From NCBI GenBank assembly GCA_051530055.1, contig CM121341.1, positions 12,710,001 through 12,774,000 of the forward strand: a stretch of 64,000 nt of DNA, read 5' to 3'. The notes under the pieces were generated by a model. That model was not told the origin of the DNA and made no database searches. It was given only the letters and a program-made list of their open reading frames with translations. Made by a program: the position numbers and the translations under genes. Source of the DNA: Neoechinorhynchus agilis. Taxonomy: Eukaryota > Acanthocephala. Below, piece after piece: positions 50,796 through 63,206 of this stretch. The stretch's first letter is position 1. Each line of letters opens with the position of its first letter.

Positions 50796-51787
50796 GCGGG
50801 GTCGGCTCTTATCGACATAGCCCTTCATTTTCCTCTGTCATGTGCCATATCCGGGTGCAAGTATGCAGCCTTGAGGTCCCGGTGTAAGGTGTCCAGCCAT
50901 CTTTGCTTCGGTCATCCTTTAGGGCGTCTTCCTTGGACTTGGATTCCAAGACTCCTTTTGATGATTGTGTCGTCATTAACCCCTTAGGACATGGCTGTAC
51001 CATCGTAGGCGCGCTTTCTGCAGCTTGTTTTGTATCGGCGTTATTCCATACTTCGTCCTTACGTCCTCATTCCGGATACGATCACGAAGAGTAAGCCCAC
51101 TTATCCACCTCAGCATCCTCATCTCCATGACTGATAGGCACTTCTCTGTAGTTTTGGTCATCGGCCAACATTCAGCGCCATACATTGCTACAGGTCGGAT
51201 AACAGTCCTGTAGATCTTTGGCTTTAGGCTGTCATTTATTCTGCAATCGGAAAGTACACCGGTTATCGATCGCCATTTAGTCCTCCAGGCAGCGCTTATT
51301 CTCGATTGTATTGTAAATCGCCTTCAACTGAGATGAATGATCTGAGGTATTTGAACCTGTCGGTGCTGTTTAGTACAGTGTTATCGAGGTGGATCGACTG
51401 ATTCTTATCAGACGCCATATATTCAGTTTTGTTCAGGTTTAATCGTAATCCGAAGCTCGAAAGACGGTCATTCCATGCCTGCTGCACTACGGCTTGCAGA
51501 TCTGTCCGATTATCCGTCGCTAGGAGTACATCATCGACGTAGAGGATCGTATGTGGCGTCGGTCGCTGAATGTCGCGAGATATTGTGTCTATTAACAAAA
51601 TGAATAGCAGCGGTGATAGTGCACTTCCTTGGTGGACATCTACTGATATATCGAAAGGCGCTGAGATTCCTGCTGAACATCTAACACTGCTTCTTGGCTC
51701 ATAGTAGAAAAGTTTGACCCACTTCACAAGTATTTCAGGTATCCAGTGTTGTCGCAGCGCGTACTATATAAGCTCGCGGGGGACGCG
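50796..51787 (-). mobile_element. RTE-type LINE, 3' part (arm 1 copy)
   Basis: Contains ISVDVHQGSALSPLLFILLI, TILYVDDVLLATDNR (VDD active site), LRLNLNKTEYMASDK, MYGAECWPMTKTTEKCLSVM and EMRMLRWISGLTLRDRIRNE, and a C-terminal GRRPKGRPKQRW-type end. It is cut at 51,787, in the middle of the palm. The same element continues past the equivalent point in arm 2, so arm 1 is the truncated derivative. Confidence 0.9.
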
Positions 51788-54700
51788 AGAACAACGTCTT
51801 TCTCTCATAAACAACGTTTCTCTCGTGAACTCAATCGTTTAACGTTCTCTTTCTCGTCAACTCAACGGTTCTCTCGCCTGTCAACTCAAAGGCTCTCTCT
51901 CTCGACAACTCTACGTTCTCCCTTTCGTCAACGTTCTTTATCCTCTTTAGCACCCAGTACTGCTAGAAAAAACCATAAACCCCTCCCATCCTTCTACGAT
52001 TACCTTTCAATATTAGCCCCTTCAAAACCTTCCACTTTCGCTCCTGTACCCCGATTTTCTAGTAAAAAGCACACACCCCTACCATCCTTCAACGACTACA
52101 TTAAGCATCCCTCGCCTCGTAAATTAACTCCTCCTAAACCCCTCTCATCCTTGTCACCACTCATCTTTCATCTGCCTAAAACTACTATTCCGCACCCTAC
52201 CAAATCTGGAAATTTTCGCTTCGCCCCTCAGAAGCGAAAAATATGTTGGACGCGCACACTACCTCACACCTTACCATCACCTCTTCAACTCTCAATATCC
52301 TCTTTCCCCCCAACTTCATCCCGCATACGCAGTTCCCACCCTTATGGTCGCTACACTCAAATCACCCCTCACTACAGTATCCACCCACGAATCGATTACC
52401 CCGAACTACCCCATCGGTCAACTCCCATCCCTTCTCTCTCTGCGCAACTTCAACCCTCTCCGTCAATGTCCACCCCTCATGTCCCTTCTAAACATCCCTT
52501 TCCAATAATCCTTTATTCTAACATCCGCAGCCTCCTCCCCAAACTGGATGAGCTCCATATAGTGTCCTCTTTTTGCAACGCCGACATCCTTGTAATTACC
52601 GAAACATGGCTCTCACCCCATAGCAAATTATCTGCCTTCATACCAAACTTTCAAGCTTTTCACCTCACAAGGGACTTCCGAAACGGGGGAGGCACATCGA
52701 TCTTCATCCGCGCCTCTCTCACTTACCATTGCTCTTCACCCTACCTTTTCATCTCCGACGATCTTGAATGGCTTCACATCCAACTTCATCTCCCCTCCGC
52801 AATGGCCAACGTGAGATCTCTATCGCTGGCCTTTGTCGCCCTCCTTCCTCAAACATCCCCAACACACTTCAACAAATAGACCACCTATTTATTGACCTAC
52901 TTTCCACTTCCTCAGATCACTTCATTATATTGGGCGATTTTAACAAACTGCCGATCCCGTCCTCGCTCTCTCATCTTTCGCAGCTCGTTACTTTCTCCAC
53001 ACATTCTCCTCCTGCCTTGATAAAATTTTCTCAAACATCAGGCAATACTCGTGCACTACCAAACTCCCCCCGATCGCCTCGTCTGACCATTGTTCCATCC
53101 TTCTCTCCCCCTCATCACCTCAGAAACGTTCCTTTCCCAACCTCTGCGTTGTCTGGGATAAACGTGATCATCATACCCAATCCTTTGCTGTATGTATCAA
53201 TTCTCTTATCACGCAAAACCGCTCTACCATCTTTGACACCGACCCCTCGATTGCAATGGGCTCTTTGTTAAATCCGATAGAATATGCGATGAAGGCCTCC
53301 TTTCCTCGCAAAACAATACGAATATCGAACCGCGACCCTCCATGGTTATGGCCTTTTCTAAAAACCCTTCAAATACAGGTCGCCAAAGCTTTCCGGTCAG
53401 GCAATCCCGCTTACCCCTCCCTCCAGTCCACACTGACCAAACGCATCAGAATAGCCCGCAAAGTATTCCTCGCATCTCGTCTCTCGTCCGTTCCCAATCG
53501 AAACTGGTGGCGTGAAATAAAAAATATCACTGGTCTTGGTAGATCCACCCCCTTCGCATCTCTCCCCAAATCTGATCTCCTCTCAATCCTCAACACCATG
53601 AATAAAAACATCTGTCCTCCCAGAACCTCCTCTCCATTGTCCCAACCTCCCTTCTCACTTTTGGACCCGCCCATTCATACATGCCCTTCCTTAGTTTCCC
53701 CTCTCGAAATCCTAGAGATCCTTAAACGCCTGCCCCGCCATTCTTCCCCTAATTCAACTATCCCAAACTGGGTCATTCGTTTCATTATCCCGGAACTTAT
53801 CGATCCTCTAACGCACATAACAAACCTTTGATTTCTACTGGGCTTTTTCCCATCGTGTCTTAAGAAAGCGCGTGTCGTCCCCCTTCCCAAAAACGATAAG
53901 CGGATTTCTCCCACATCCTTTCGTCCCATCTCTATCCTCTCACCTTTCTTTAAAATCTTAAAAAAATGTTTAAAAACCTGTCTACTTCCCTTCTTCCTCA
54001 AAAACATCTCCCCTTCCCAATTCGCTTTCCGTCCAATTACTCTTGTTCTGATGCCCTCCTCTGCATCTACGATACGCTTGTGCGCAGCTTAGATTGCAGT
54101 CCAGCATCAACCGCCCGTCTCGTGCATCTGGATATTTCCAGGGCGTTTAAGTCGGCGGATAACTCCCTTCTCCTCCAATCATGTGCTTCCTTTGGCCGCC
54201 CTACCTGACAACTCGCTTGGATTTCCTCTTTCCTCTCCAACCGCAAACAATATATTCAATGTGAAACTTCTTGCTCCTCTTCTCTACCAATATTTAAAGG
54301 GATCCCCCAAGGCGCCGTACTTTCCCCTCTCCGTTTTGACATTTTTCTAAATGACCTTCATCCCCTCACTCCCCCTACCAAATATTTTCTCTATGCAGAT
54401 GACCTCACAGTCATTACTATCGCATCTCCCTCTCTCTCCCTCTCCACAACCATGGACGAGCTCAACCATCTCATTTCCTCGCTCTCCACCCTAAACCTCT
54501 CCCTAAATTTATCTAAATCTTTTGAGCTTGTCCCACATATTTCCAAACGCAACCTTATCCTCGCGCCTCTCCCTCTCTCCATCCAACGCTCCTCTTCTCT
54601 CCGAATACTGGGCCTGGCTTTCCAAGAAAACCTTAAATGGGATGCCCACATTCTCGTCTTTACCTCCTCAAACTGCTCCGGCGTCTCGGCGTTTCCCCTA

Positions 54701-55140
54701 AACACCTTGCCCACTTTTATCTATCTGCCATCCTCCCTATCCTTACATACACTTTCCTCGCCCTTTCAGCCGATGCTCTCCATTCCCTCGAAGCCTTCCA
54801 CAAGAGATCAGCGAGAATATGCGGGACTTCACCCCCTCCCCCCGACGCCCACCTCCACTCCATTTTCTCCAAAAACGCCCTCCGTCTTCTTCAACCCCCT
54901 CCACAATTTTCTTCCCTCATCTCTAAATACTCTTCCCTCGTAAACACCCGGAACCCCAACCGTTTTCATCCCCCCCCGCTCGTACCACCCTCTACCAAAA
55001 ATCTTTCTTCCCTCAAGCCCAATCTTTCCTTAATAACCGGAGAACAAGGAAAGACTCCTAATCTGTCATTCTCCTGTATAACTCCAAAGACAAATCCCAC
55101 CTCCCTGCCTCAACATCCGACATCGACGAAATCGACAAAA
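51788..55140 (+). mobile_element. CR1/jockey-like LINE with Pro/Ser-rich ORF1 region
   Basis: Starts next to the inverted-repeat boundary. The 5' part is Ser/Pro-rich (SSLAPSTARKNHKPLPSFYD). An apurinic-type endonuclease follows: PIILYSNIRSLLPKLDELHI, VITETWLSP and HFIILGDFNKLP. Polymerase boxes: FRPISILSPFFKILKK, SQFAFRPNYSCSDALL, RLVHLDISRAFKSADNSLLL, KGIPQGAVLSPLRFDIFLND, and YFLYADDLTVITIA (54,392-54,403). The tail is LRRLGVSPKHLAHFYLSAIL and LEAFHKRSARICG. Stops or frameshifts near 52,880, 53,829, 54,207 and 54,640 leave it inactive. Local GC is higher, with CT-rich coding-strand bias. Confidence 0.85.
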
Positions 55141-55609
55141 ATGGTCTCTTGGATTTACCGATGACGACCTAATATTCGCCGGAGACTTGAATGAACAAGT
55201 TGTACAAGGCTTAGGAGGTAATGCATGTCACGGTGGAGAAGGATTCGGCCGAAGGAACAAAAACCGCGAACGGATCATCGATTTCGCGGTTTCGCATAAT
55301 CTCATCATCGCAAACACGTGGTTCATCAAGGGGTCGACACAACTTCCGACCTACCACAGTGGAGGAAACATGTATCAGATATGCTTCATCTTGGTACCAA
55401 AAAGACATATGTCCACTCTCATCGACACCAAAGCCATCCCATACGAAACGATCGCAACACAGCATCGTCCAGTGATCGCGGTTATTAACATTGAGAGGCC
55501 TAAGCGAATACACGAGAAAAGGACAGGTCCATCGCGCATAAAATGGTGGCTCTTTCACAAAAAATCTAAAATCAGATTTAATTCATAGAAAAAACTAAGC
55601 TCACAGCCA

Positions 55610-58600
55610 ATCAAGTCTCATGTATCTACGAGCCTCCCAGATCCGTCTCTTTACCATTCGGAGCCGTCGCAAGGACACTTGCAGCGTTGCCGCGCTGGAT
55701 CGCGCGACCTATATTTTGCAGGAAGAACGTTCCTGCTCTTGGGTCTCCGGTTGCGATCCTCATCTTCCTTGAAAGATCCGCCGTAAAGTTCTGGGCCTCA
55801 GCACCGAAGGCACCGAGCGTCTCAACGCCGAAAGGGACGAAGTGGTCTGCTCTTAAGAGCTCATCGTACTTCCCGCGCTTGCGTTCCTCTGCGGCAATTG
55901 CAGCACCTCTTTCGTGCCTTGAGGAATGTCTTAGATTGGATAGAGCAAGGGTGTCCACACAAGTAGCGTCCCAGAGAAGGGATTTCCCTTCTCGCCACGG
56001 GAACACAGTTACCCCATTCGGTCTTCGACCGTCGAGTCTGCAGAGGTGACTCGGTTCGAGCAGATTCGGTGCGTGTATCGTGTTTAAAACCCGACTAATA
56101 ACCGAGTTAATCTCAGCGTGGCGAGCATACCTGCCACCGGACTGGCGACAGACGAGACCGTGTCTACCCAAAGAATCCACAGGGGCCCCACAACGACAGT
56201 AGTGTGGGACACAGATCGGGAGACCTAGTCGTAAGGACACTCCGATCCTTACTGTTTCGTCCGACAGTAAATTTCCGATCGAAGGAATCGGAACTGCGTT
56301 CAGCCAGGCACCGGATTCCTTCGAGGAGACCGCCAACAATCGAGCTCGGGTCACCTCATCACGCGCGTCAGAAAGCATTGAGTTGTGAACTCGCGTGATT
56401 AAAGGTTTATCCCAAACTGACTGTCTCTTGCCTCTCAAAATAACGTCATCGCACTGCGTAATGCGGCAAAATTCGAAGACCGCCTCTTTAAAATTTTCAT
56501 CAAGTAAAAACTCTTTTTCGAGCAATTTAGCTACCAACTTTCGGTTGCTCTCATAGGAACCTAAAAAGGCCGGAATCGCAACATCGGATGTTTTACGAAT
56601 ACCCAAACCGCCGGAAGATACAGGCAAGGAAGCTTGTCTCCATGCCTCATCCGACAGTTGGATATTTAAAATCCCTTCGAGACACCTCCTTAAATTATCA
56701 TCAATTTTCGTCAAGGAGTGTTGATGTTTGAAGAAGGGCGCTGTACGCAACTTGTACAGCAACTTCGGAAGGAACATGGCACTCTTTATTAAAAATAATG
56801 CCTGATGGGATGGAAGTTCCCTCGTACGCTCGCAGAACAATTCGACTCTCGGCGCTATTTGGAGGATCTCCTGAGGTATATTTTCATTAAAAACGCAACT
56901 ACCCAGAAGAGACAGTTGAGCACGCGAAATTATTTTGATGTTAGGTGCTAGCTGCGTAAAGTTGTTGAGGATCTCAGTTTGACTAGCGGCGTTTTCTGCA
57001 TTCATCACAAACAGCTCACATTTCGAGGTATTAAGCTCAACGCCGAGCTTGGCAGCTTCCCTCATGACGACCTCCAAATCTCGCAACACCACGGAGGGAG
57101 ATCCACCGAGTGTTGCATCGTCCAAATACCAAGCATTAAACTTGGATTGGAGCGAAAGAACGATCGGGTTGGCGGTAAGAGAGAACCCGATAGGACCGAG
57201 AGGATCACCTTTTTGGACACCTCGGTGAGACCAGATGATACGGTCGTTGAAAACAGGAGGAGTCTCAGTCCCATAGGCGTTTAGGAAATACTGGTATGCT
57301 TCGGGTGCGTAAGTTGTGACAGCTTCTAGGAGCACACTGCGATCAACACAGTTGAAGGCGTTTCGGAAGTCGCACTTGAGCACAACACAGGACTCTGAAC
57401 TGTTTGTGACAAAGGAGCGAAGTGCGTGCACGACAGCTTCGGCTCCACAAGGCGTACAGCAACCGAGTTGTACCGGGCGGAAAAGTTCGCCAAGATCAAC
57501 TGCAAGACGTTTGCAAAGAATCTTTGCTGCCAGACGCCGAAGTGTCGATCCTATAGCGATGGGACGAATCCCACCGTCTTTCTTTTTAAGGGCACAGAGT
57601 GAAGCGCCGAAGAACAATTGAATTGCGACGGGAGGCAATCCGTCACCAACGAGCAGATCAACGAGGCGTGACAATCTATTCGAAAGGCTCTGAGCGGCTT
57701 CACCCACAGAGATGGACAACATGTCCTTGAGGTGTTGAGGCCTAAACCCGTCTAGCCCATGACCGGATCCACTAGCAAAGGAGGATATCGCTGAATTGAG
57801 TTCCTTTACATAGCAGGGAGACTTCGAGGCAGCCGCGAGGCAAGTCAGGATTTTCGGTGGTTCCGACGGAGGATGTTTTTGGTTCAGGGTTTTGAGAGTT
57901 TCCTTGTTAACCTGGGTAAAAACTTAAGAGGAGGAAAGGATGCGAACAGCTCCCCGGATGTCACCATCCGCAATTTTGGAGGAGGCACGTTCCCCTATGG
58001 ATCTAGCCGAAAAATTACTGTGTGTAGGTTGTTCTGTAGGTCCGCGATCGGCAGCTCGAATTGCGTCCGAAAAGAGTTGATCGAAGGAAGCGATTCTTTC
58101 TTTGATTGAACTGACCAACGACCCCTCCGAACGGTCACCAGCGCGAAGAACGAGCCTGGGAAAAGCGAAGAGACGTGTCCATGCAATGTCAGACCCGTTT
58201 TCTAAGCAATCCCTTAGCAAAGCACTAAATGACTTCGTCATCTGATACCGAGCGCCCTTTGGGATCCGTTTCAGGACGTTCCTGGGCAGAACGCGCAAGA
58301 TATCAGGGAATTTCGTGGGAATGACCTGAGGCGCTGGGACATTCCTAGGAGGTAGTGGGTTCGGGATGACAGATCTTGAGGGACGGGAGGAACCATAACA
58401 GCGGGATTTGAAGGGACCGTGTATCCGAACTAACAAGGATCTGTTAAGGCAAAAACAACCACCGCATTCCGAACAAAAACCTTTCGGAGAAGAGGTGGCC
58501 TGGAGGTTTGATAACTCCGCCTGTTGTTGTAAAGCCATTGCGTATCATCATTGAACTCGACGTCGTCCGGTTGTCGTGTGATGGGCACAGGGTAATCCAA

Positions 58601-58745
58601 CTCAATTGATGACGCCACACTCGGCACAGCAGAATTCGAGAGGTCAAAGTTCGGCTGCATTGTGTAAAGAAAGACCACAAAAAAGACCGACCGAGACCAC
58701 ACAGCTTGGTCCGTAAGCAAAGAACGCTGTCAAGAACTGCTAAGA
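55610..58745 (-). mobile_element. RLE-type LINE (R2/NeSL/Utopia-like), nearly full-length
   Basis: One long minus-strand element with a zinc-finger-like N-terminus, reverse transcriptase, and C-terminal zinc knuckle plus restriction-like endonuclease, an architecture known from R2-group LINEs. It sits inside the RTE LINE, so it is the younger insertion. Fragments of the same family lie at 25.6, 31.7 and 38.9 kb. It appears to have one in-frame stop and one N-terminal frame change only, so it is recent. Confidence 0.88.
55626..58538 (-). pseudogene. RLE LINE polyprotein: zinc finger, RT and restriction-like endonuclease
   Basis: One frame from Met 58,538 to the stop at 55,626, broken only by a TAA at 57,924-57,926. 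N-terminal part: Cys/His-rich CSECGGCFCLNRSLLVRIHG, then RYQMTKSFSALLRDCLENGS and KIADGDIRGAVRILSSS. After the stop: VNKETLKTLNQKHPP, GSGHGLDGFRPQHLKDM. RT boxes: LCALKKKDGGIRPIAIGSTL, VVLKCDFRNAFNCVDRSVLL, RGVQKGDPLGPIGFSL and WYLDDATLGG (57,115-57,140). Endonuclease end: CRCGAPVDSLGRHGLVC, LDGRRPNGVTVFPWREG, LLWDATCVDT. The catalytic-type Asp of RRPDG is Asn here (AAT at 56,016-56,018). A further N-terminal frame (MQPNFDLSNSAVPSVASSIE, from 58,633) is one frame off, suggesting a frameshift near 58,540. Confidence 0.85.
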
Positions 58746-60834
58746 CAGTTTGCGCAGGAAATTACGATATATAGAACGCAAAAGCTCAGAGTTTTTTAAT
58801 ATTCGAGTAGGATCTCCGAGATGGCAATTAGTTTTGCTTTGTTGCCCCAAATAACATTGCCTAGCCGTGCTGCAATTGATCAAATGTGGAACGAAGCCAA
58901 GTACTCTATCCACAAATCGGTCATGAAAACGCTGGGAACTACAAAACCTGGAAAACAATATATAAAGCGAGACGTATGGTTGTGGACAGCGGACGTGAAG
59001 GAGAAGGCCAGGGAAAAGAAGCGCCTTTATCACTTTTTCCTGAAAAACAAAACGGAGGTGAATTGGGAAGCCTATCGATCTGCCAAACGGGAATCGAAGA
59101 AAACCGTAGCTAATGCTCGTACAAGACATTATGAAATGGTGAGTAGAAAATTGGATTCGAGCGAGGGGGAACGAGACCTATATAGGCTTGTCAAATGCCG
59201 CAACGTTCAGACCACGGGTATCGAAAAGTTCTATTGCATCAACGATCAACAAGGTAATCTGATTATTGAACGTACGACAATACTGAAAAGATGGCAGAAT
59301 ATTTTCCATCAGTTGTCGACACAGGAGTTCCCTCACCACCGATTCCTGATTTCCCTTAGACATACAGCGCGATTGGAGAAGTACAAGATGCAATCAAAAG
59401 GGATGAAATGCGGAAAAGCAGCAGGACCAGACGACATTCCGGTCGAGCTGTGGAAGGCAAGACGCTGGAACCCTACGCCATTGCTAGCGGCACTATTTAA
59501 TAAGATCGTCGGCGAAAGCAGAATGCCAACCGAGTGGCGGCAGAGTACGACCATACCGATCTTCAAAAATAAGAACAGCCCAACCGAATGCTGCAATTAT
59601 CGTCCAATACAGCTATTATCGCGTTCAATGAAGATATTCGAACGCATAGTCGATCGGCGAATTAGTGAAAGAGTGGGCATAACGACTAACCAAACGGGAC
59701 TCGTCAAGGGATGTCGAACAACAGGCGCAATACATGCTGCCCGAGCGAAAAGTATCGCGAGAAAAAGAAAGACCTATTTATGGCGTTCCTTGTCTTAGAA
59801 AAGGCATTCGACGCGTCCCCCGCGAGCTTATATAGTACGCGCTGAGACAACACTGGATACCTGAAATACTTGTGAAGTGGGTCAAACTTTTCTACTATGA
59901 GCCAAGAAGCAGTGTTAGATGTTCAGCAGGAATCTCAGCGCCTTTCGATATATCAGTAGATGTCCACCAAGGAAGTGCACTATCACCGCTGCTATTCATT
60001 TTGTTAATAGACACAATATCTCGCGACATTCAGCGACCGACGCCACATACGATCCTCTACGTCGATGATGTACTCCTAGCGACGGATAATCGGACAGATC
60101 TGCAAGCCGTAGTGCAGCAGGCATGGAATGACCGTCTTTCGAGCTTCGGATTACGATTAAACCTGAACAAAACTGAATATATGGCGTCTGATAAGAATCA
60201 GTCGATCCACCTCGATAACACTGTACTAAACAGCACCGACAGGTTCAAATACCTCAGATCATTCATCTCAGTTGAAGGCGATTTACAATACAATCGAGAA
60301 TAAGCGCTGCCTGGAGGACTAAATGGCGATCGATAACCGGTGTACTTTCCGATTGCAGAATAAATGACAGCCTAAAGCCAAAGATCTACAGGACTGTTAT
60401 CCGACCTGTAGCAATGTATGGCGCTGAATGTTGGCCGATGACCAAAACTACAGAGAAGTGCCTATCAGTCATGGAGATGAGGATGCTGAGGTGGATAAGT
60501 GGGCTTACTCTTCGTGATCGTATCCGGAATGAGGACGTAAGGACGAAGTATGGAATAACGCCGATACAAAACAAGCTGCAGAAAGCGCGCCTACGATGGT
60601 ACAGCCATGTCCTAAGGGGTTAATGACGACACAATCATCAAAAGGAGTCTTGGAATCCAAGTCCAAGGAAGACGCCCTAAAGGATGACCGAAGCAAAGAT
60701 GGCTGGACACCTTACACCGGGACCTCAAGGCTGCATACTTGCACCCGGATATGGCACATGACAGAGGAAAATGAAGGGCTATGTCGATAAGAGCCGACCC
60801 CGAAGGGCTATGTCGATAAGAGCCGACCCCGCCA

Positions 60835-61500
60835 TTGTGCGGGACAATGGCTAAAGAACAAAAAGAATTCAAATCAGGGGAATTTGAAATGTCAAAAAGC
60901 ATTTATGATCCGCAAACGAACGGACTCGCGGAACGTATCATCGGGACGTTCAAGCGAAAGAAAAAACTGTGGGATTTCCTATCTAGCTATAGAGATGCGG
61001 CGAACAACACGGCAGAGTTGACGCCCGCTCGTGTTATGATTAGAAAACAAATGCCATCGATTTTCGATAATTGCAGATATCGCGAGTCAATCCCCGTAAT
61101 GGGGAAGAGTTCGAAGGAAGATGACGGCAAAAGAAAGTTTAGAGGATTCAAGAAGGGGCAGTAGATTTAATTTAGAAGAAGACCAATGGATGATTCGTGG
61201 AAAAGGGCGAGATAAAGAATCGAAGTGGTCCGGTCTCTTATACAACTGAAGATGGCGGATAGGGAGAACATAGAAAACATGAAAATTCTTCGAAATGCAG
61301 AGAAAAACAAGCCCGATCCGAAACGGAGGAAAATCAGATTGATAATACCATTGAGAACAGTGTACAGGGACGCGATGAAGATCGTAGTTCGCCAATTAAG
61401 GACCACAGAGATGAAGAGAAAGTTGATTTGAAGATAGCAGGAGCGGAGTCTCAGGAACCAGTCACACGAATCCGGCGACCCCAGAAGTTTGGAGGAGATG
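60835..61500 (+). mobile_element. Ty3/Gypsy-like retroelement fossil, integrase region (arm 2)
   Basis: The same fragment as in arm 1, with a few base substitutions. It lies just after the 3' end of the RTE LINE. Integrase-core end and basic pol tail only; broken and old. Confidence 0.8.
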
Positions 61501-61682
61501 AAGGGGATATGTCATGATTGATCCGGAAAAAGTTACACGAAGCATCGTTTCGTTTATGGGCGCACGTTGTTGTCTTTGGTCCAGCAATAAAAATATGACA
61601 CACTTTTAGATTCTTGGAATAGAGAAATAGAGATTCTAGGAATAATACGTGTAACAATTCCACTGTGACAAGCGAAAACTCT

Positions 61683-62190
61683 TTACCATTATGTGAGTTT
61701 AGGGCAGAAAATCTAAATGCGTAGTTCGATCAAATCTTTTCAGGCAATGGATTTCTACTCCTTGTCTATCATAAACGTACGTCCATTGTTTTTGAGCACA
61801 TGCAAAAAAAATAATCATGAAGCCAAGTTGCATCCCTAATTTCTTCATCGGTATTCATTTCAAATAGGAGATGTTTAGTTTGCCAATCGAAAGCAGCGGC
61901 GTGGCCTAGATTTCCAACAAGAAGAAGATGGCCCCCATTGCGAGTGTAACGAGGAGTGTAAGGTCCAAATCGATCCAAATTAAAATCAAACCGTTTTGAA
62001 CGAATGAGCAGATTCGCATCTTCCAAAATATCTGTTTGGGTAATTCCGAATGGGCGATCTTCTGGATCATCGGGATCAAATTAAATGAAACCACGACATT
62101 CAGTGTTCAGCAGTTCGGTCTTAGAGGCAAGGCATTCTGTAAAACGAACAGTGGCTTGGAGATTTTCCTGATCTTAGATTTGGTACCAGA
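61683..62190 (-). pseudogene. WDR46: WDR46-like gene fragment (arm 2, longer)
   Basis: The same frame as in arm 1 including the shared TAA. It additionally keeps 66 bases that encode [20 protein letters not shown], one frame off because of an extra A in a run (AAAAA near 61,795). QWxYVYDxxGxExHCL is the next conserved WDR46 motif, which confirms the identity. The shared stop means the fragment was already dead before the inverted duplication. No neighbouring WDR46 exons are seen. Confidence 0.75.
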
Positions 62191-63177
62191 GTTGATATGG
62201 GAGAATTGGTCTTTGATGATATCTTTGACAAATTCGGAATCTTTCTATTTGAGGTCAATGTGAACGCCCTCGCAGGCTGGTTAGATAGGGTTAGACCTCT
62301 ACACGAGGAAGAAATTGGGGAAGATTGATGACCTTCCAAGTAACTTTTATGATGCGAGATTGCATTAAAATAAGGAGACGGTTACAGGCGATGCTCCAAG
62401 TGTTCAAGAGTGACAAATTGAATGGTTGATTGATTTGAATTGGAGTAGAATAACGTAGTGACACTGTTGGAGGACCGAGAAGGAGCCGAAAATGCGCCAG
62501 AAGTATGAACACCTGTGAAGGATTCAAGAGGAAAAGTACTTCTGCTCTTAATAAACCAAGTCCAGTATTTTCGAATTCTGGGCAGTCTGTGAAAAAATTC
62601 GTGTGCTGTCCTTGACAGTTGGCGCAACGTCTATTTCGAAGATTTGGGCAGTTGCCAGAAGCTTGATTCGAGTCCGCACGGTGACAACTTTTAAGCGATG
62701 GATGAGGGCGATTTCGATACCAATGGTCTCACATTTGGCAGATATTACAACGAGGAAAGATGAATTCGTCTTGTTCGCAGTTATACCTTTGAGAGAAATG
62801 AATTTTGAAGCAGTTGAAAGCACAAGAGCGTGGGGTAAACAAATCATCTCGGACATGTTTTGATTCTTCTACCATGGCGGCTGAGATCGGTTGACCAGAT
62901 ATTCTAGAGTTGAGGGAAAATTTGACTTTACATTGGAATGATTATTCAAAAAGATCTTTTTCATCATTGCTCAAATGCGAGTGTAGATAAATGCACAAGA
63001 AATTGTACTTTTGGTGAAGAAGAGTATGGATTGAGCGAAGTCAGTCAGGTGAACCAACCACTCATAATTAGTGACATAAATTCGCATTGAACCAGCATAA
63101 TAGGTAAAGCGGTCGATACGTTTAATTCCATCATTGTCAAAGGAGCGCGCCCAAAGAGTGATGGTTTGATCATACAT
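62191..63177 (-). pseudogene. LINE family A ORF1-like remnant (arm 2)
   Basis: Inverse copy of 48,517-49,503 with a few substitutions (for example Val-Ala versus Val-Thr in one frame). CCHC-like CANCQGQHTNFFTDC lies at about 62,580-62,640. Confidence 0.6.
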
Positions 63178-63206
63178 AGGTCGCCAACGACCTTCGCTCG
63201 ATCTCC

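Larger units (their letters stand above)
47564..51787. repeat. Inverted duplication, arm 1 (4.2 kb)
   Basis: Reverse complement of 59,812-63,999. Anchor pairs sum to 111,694 over 48,059-49,788, to 111,628 over 50,197-50,793 and to 111,599 over 51,296-51,727, showing near-identity with three length differences. Arm 1 has about 131 extra bases around 47,800-47,935. Arm 2 has 66 extra bases near 61,720-61,790 and a 29-base tandem copy near 60,805. About ten amino-acid-level substitutions were noticed in conceptual frames. The inner end falls at GGGGACGCG (about 51,787), where the sequence switches to the CR1-like LINE. Confidence 0.93.
55140..60835 (+). mobile_element. RTE-type LINE split by the RLE LINE
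   Basis: 5' piece (55,150-55,600): endonuclease end with FAGDLNEQVVQGLGG, RERIIDFAVSHNLIIANTWF, TYHSGGN, ATQHRPVIAV and SRIKWW, typical of RTE endonuclease. 3' piece (58,745-60,835): WNEAKYSIHKSVMKTLG, GKAAGPDDIPVELWKARRW, PTEWRQSTTIPIFKNKN, NYRPIQLLSRSMKIFERIVD, then after a frameshift at about 59,790 LVLEKAFD, VHQGSALSPLLF, LYVDDVLLATDN, ECWPMTKTTEKCLSVMEMRM. The gap between pieces is exactly filled by the reverse-oriented RLE LINE. A stop lies near 59,838. The 5' end is cut at the CR1-like LINE. A 29-base unit ending AGAGCCGACCCCG is tandemly doubled near 60,777-60,834. Confidence 0.88.
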
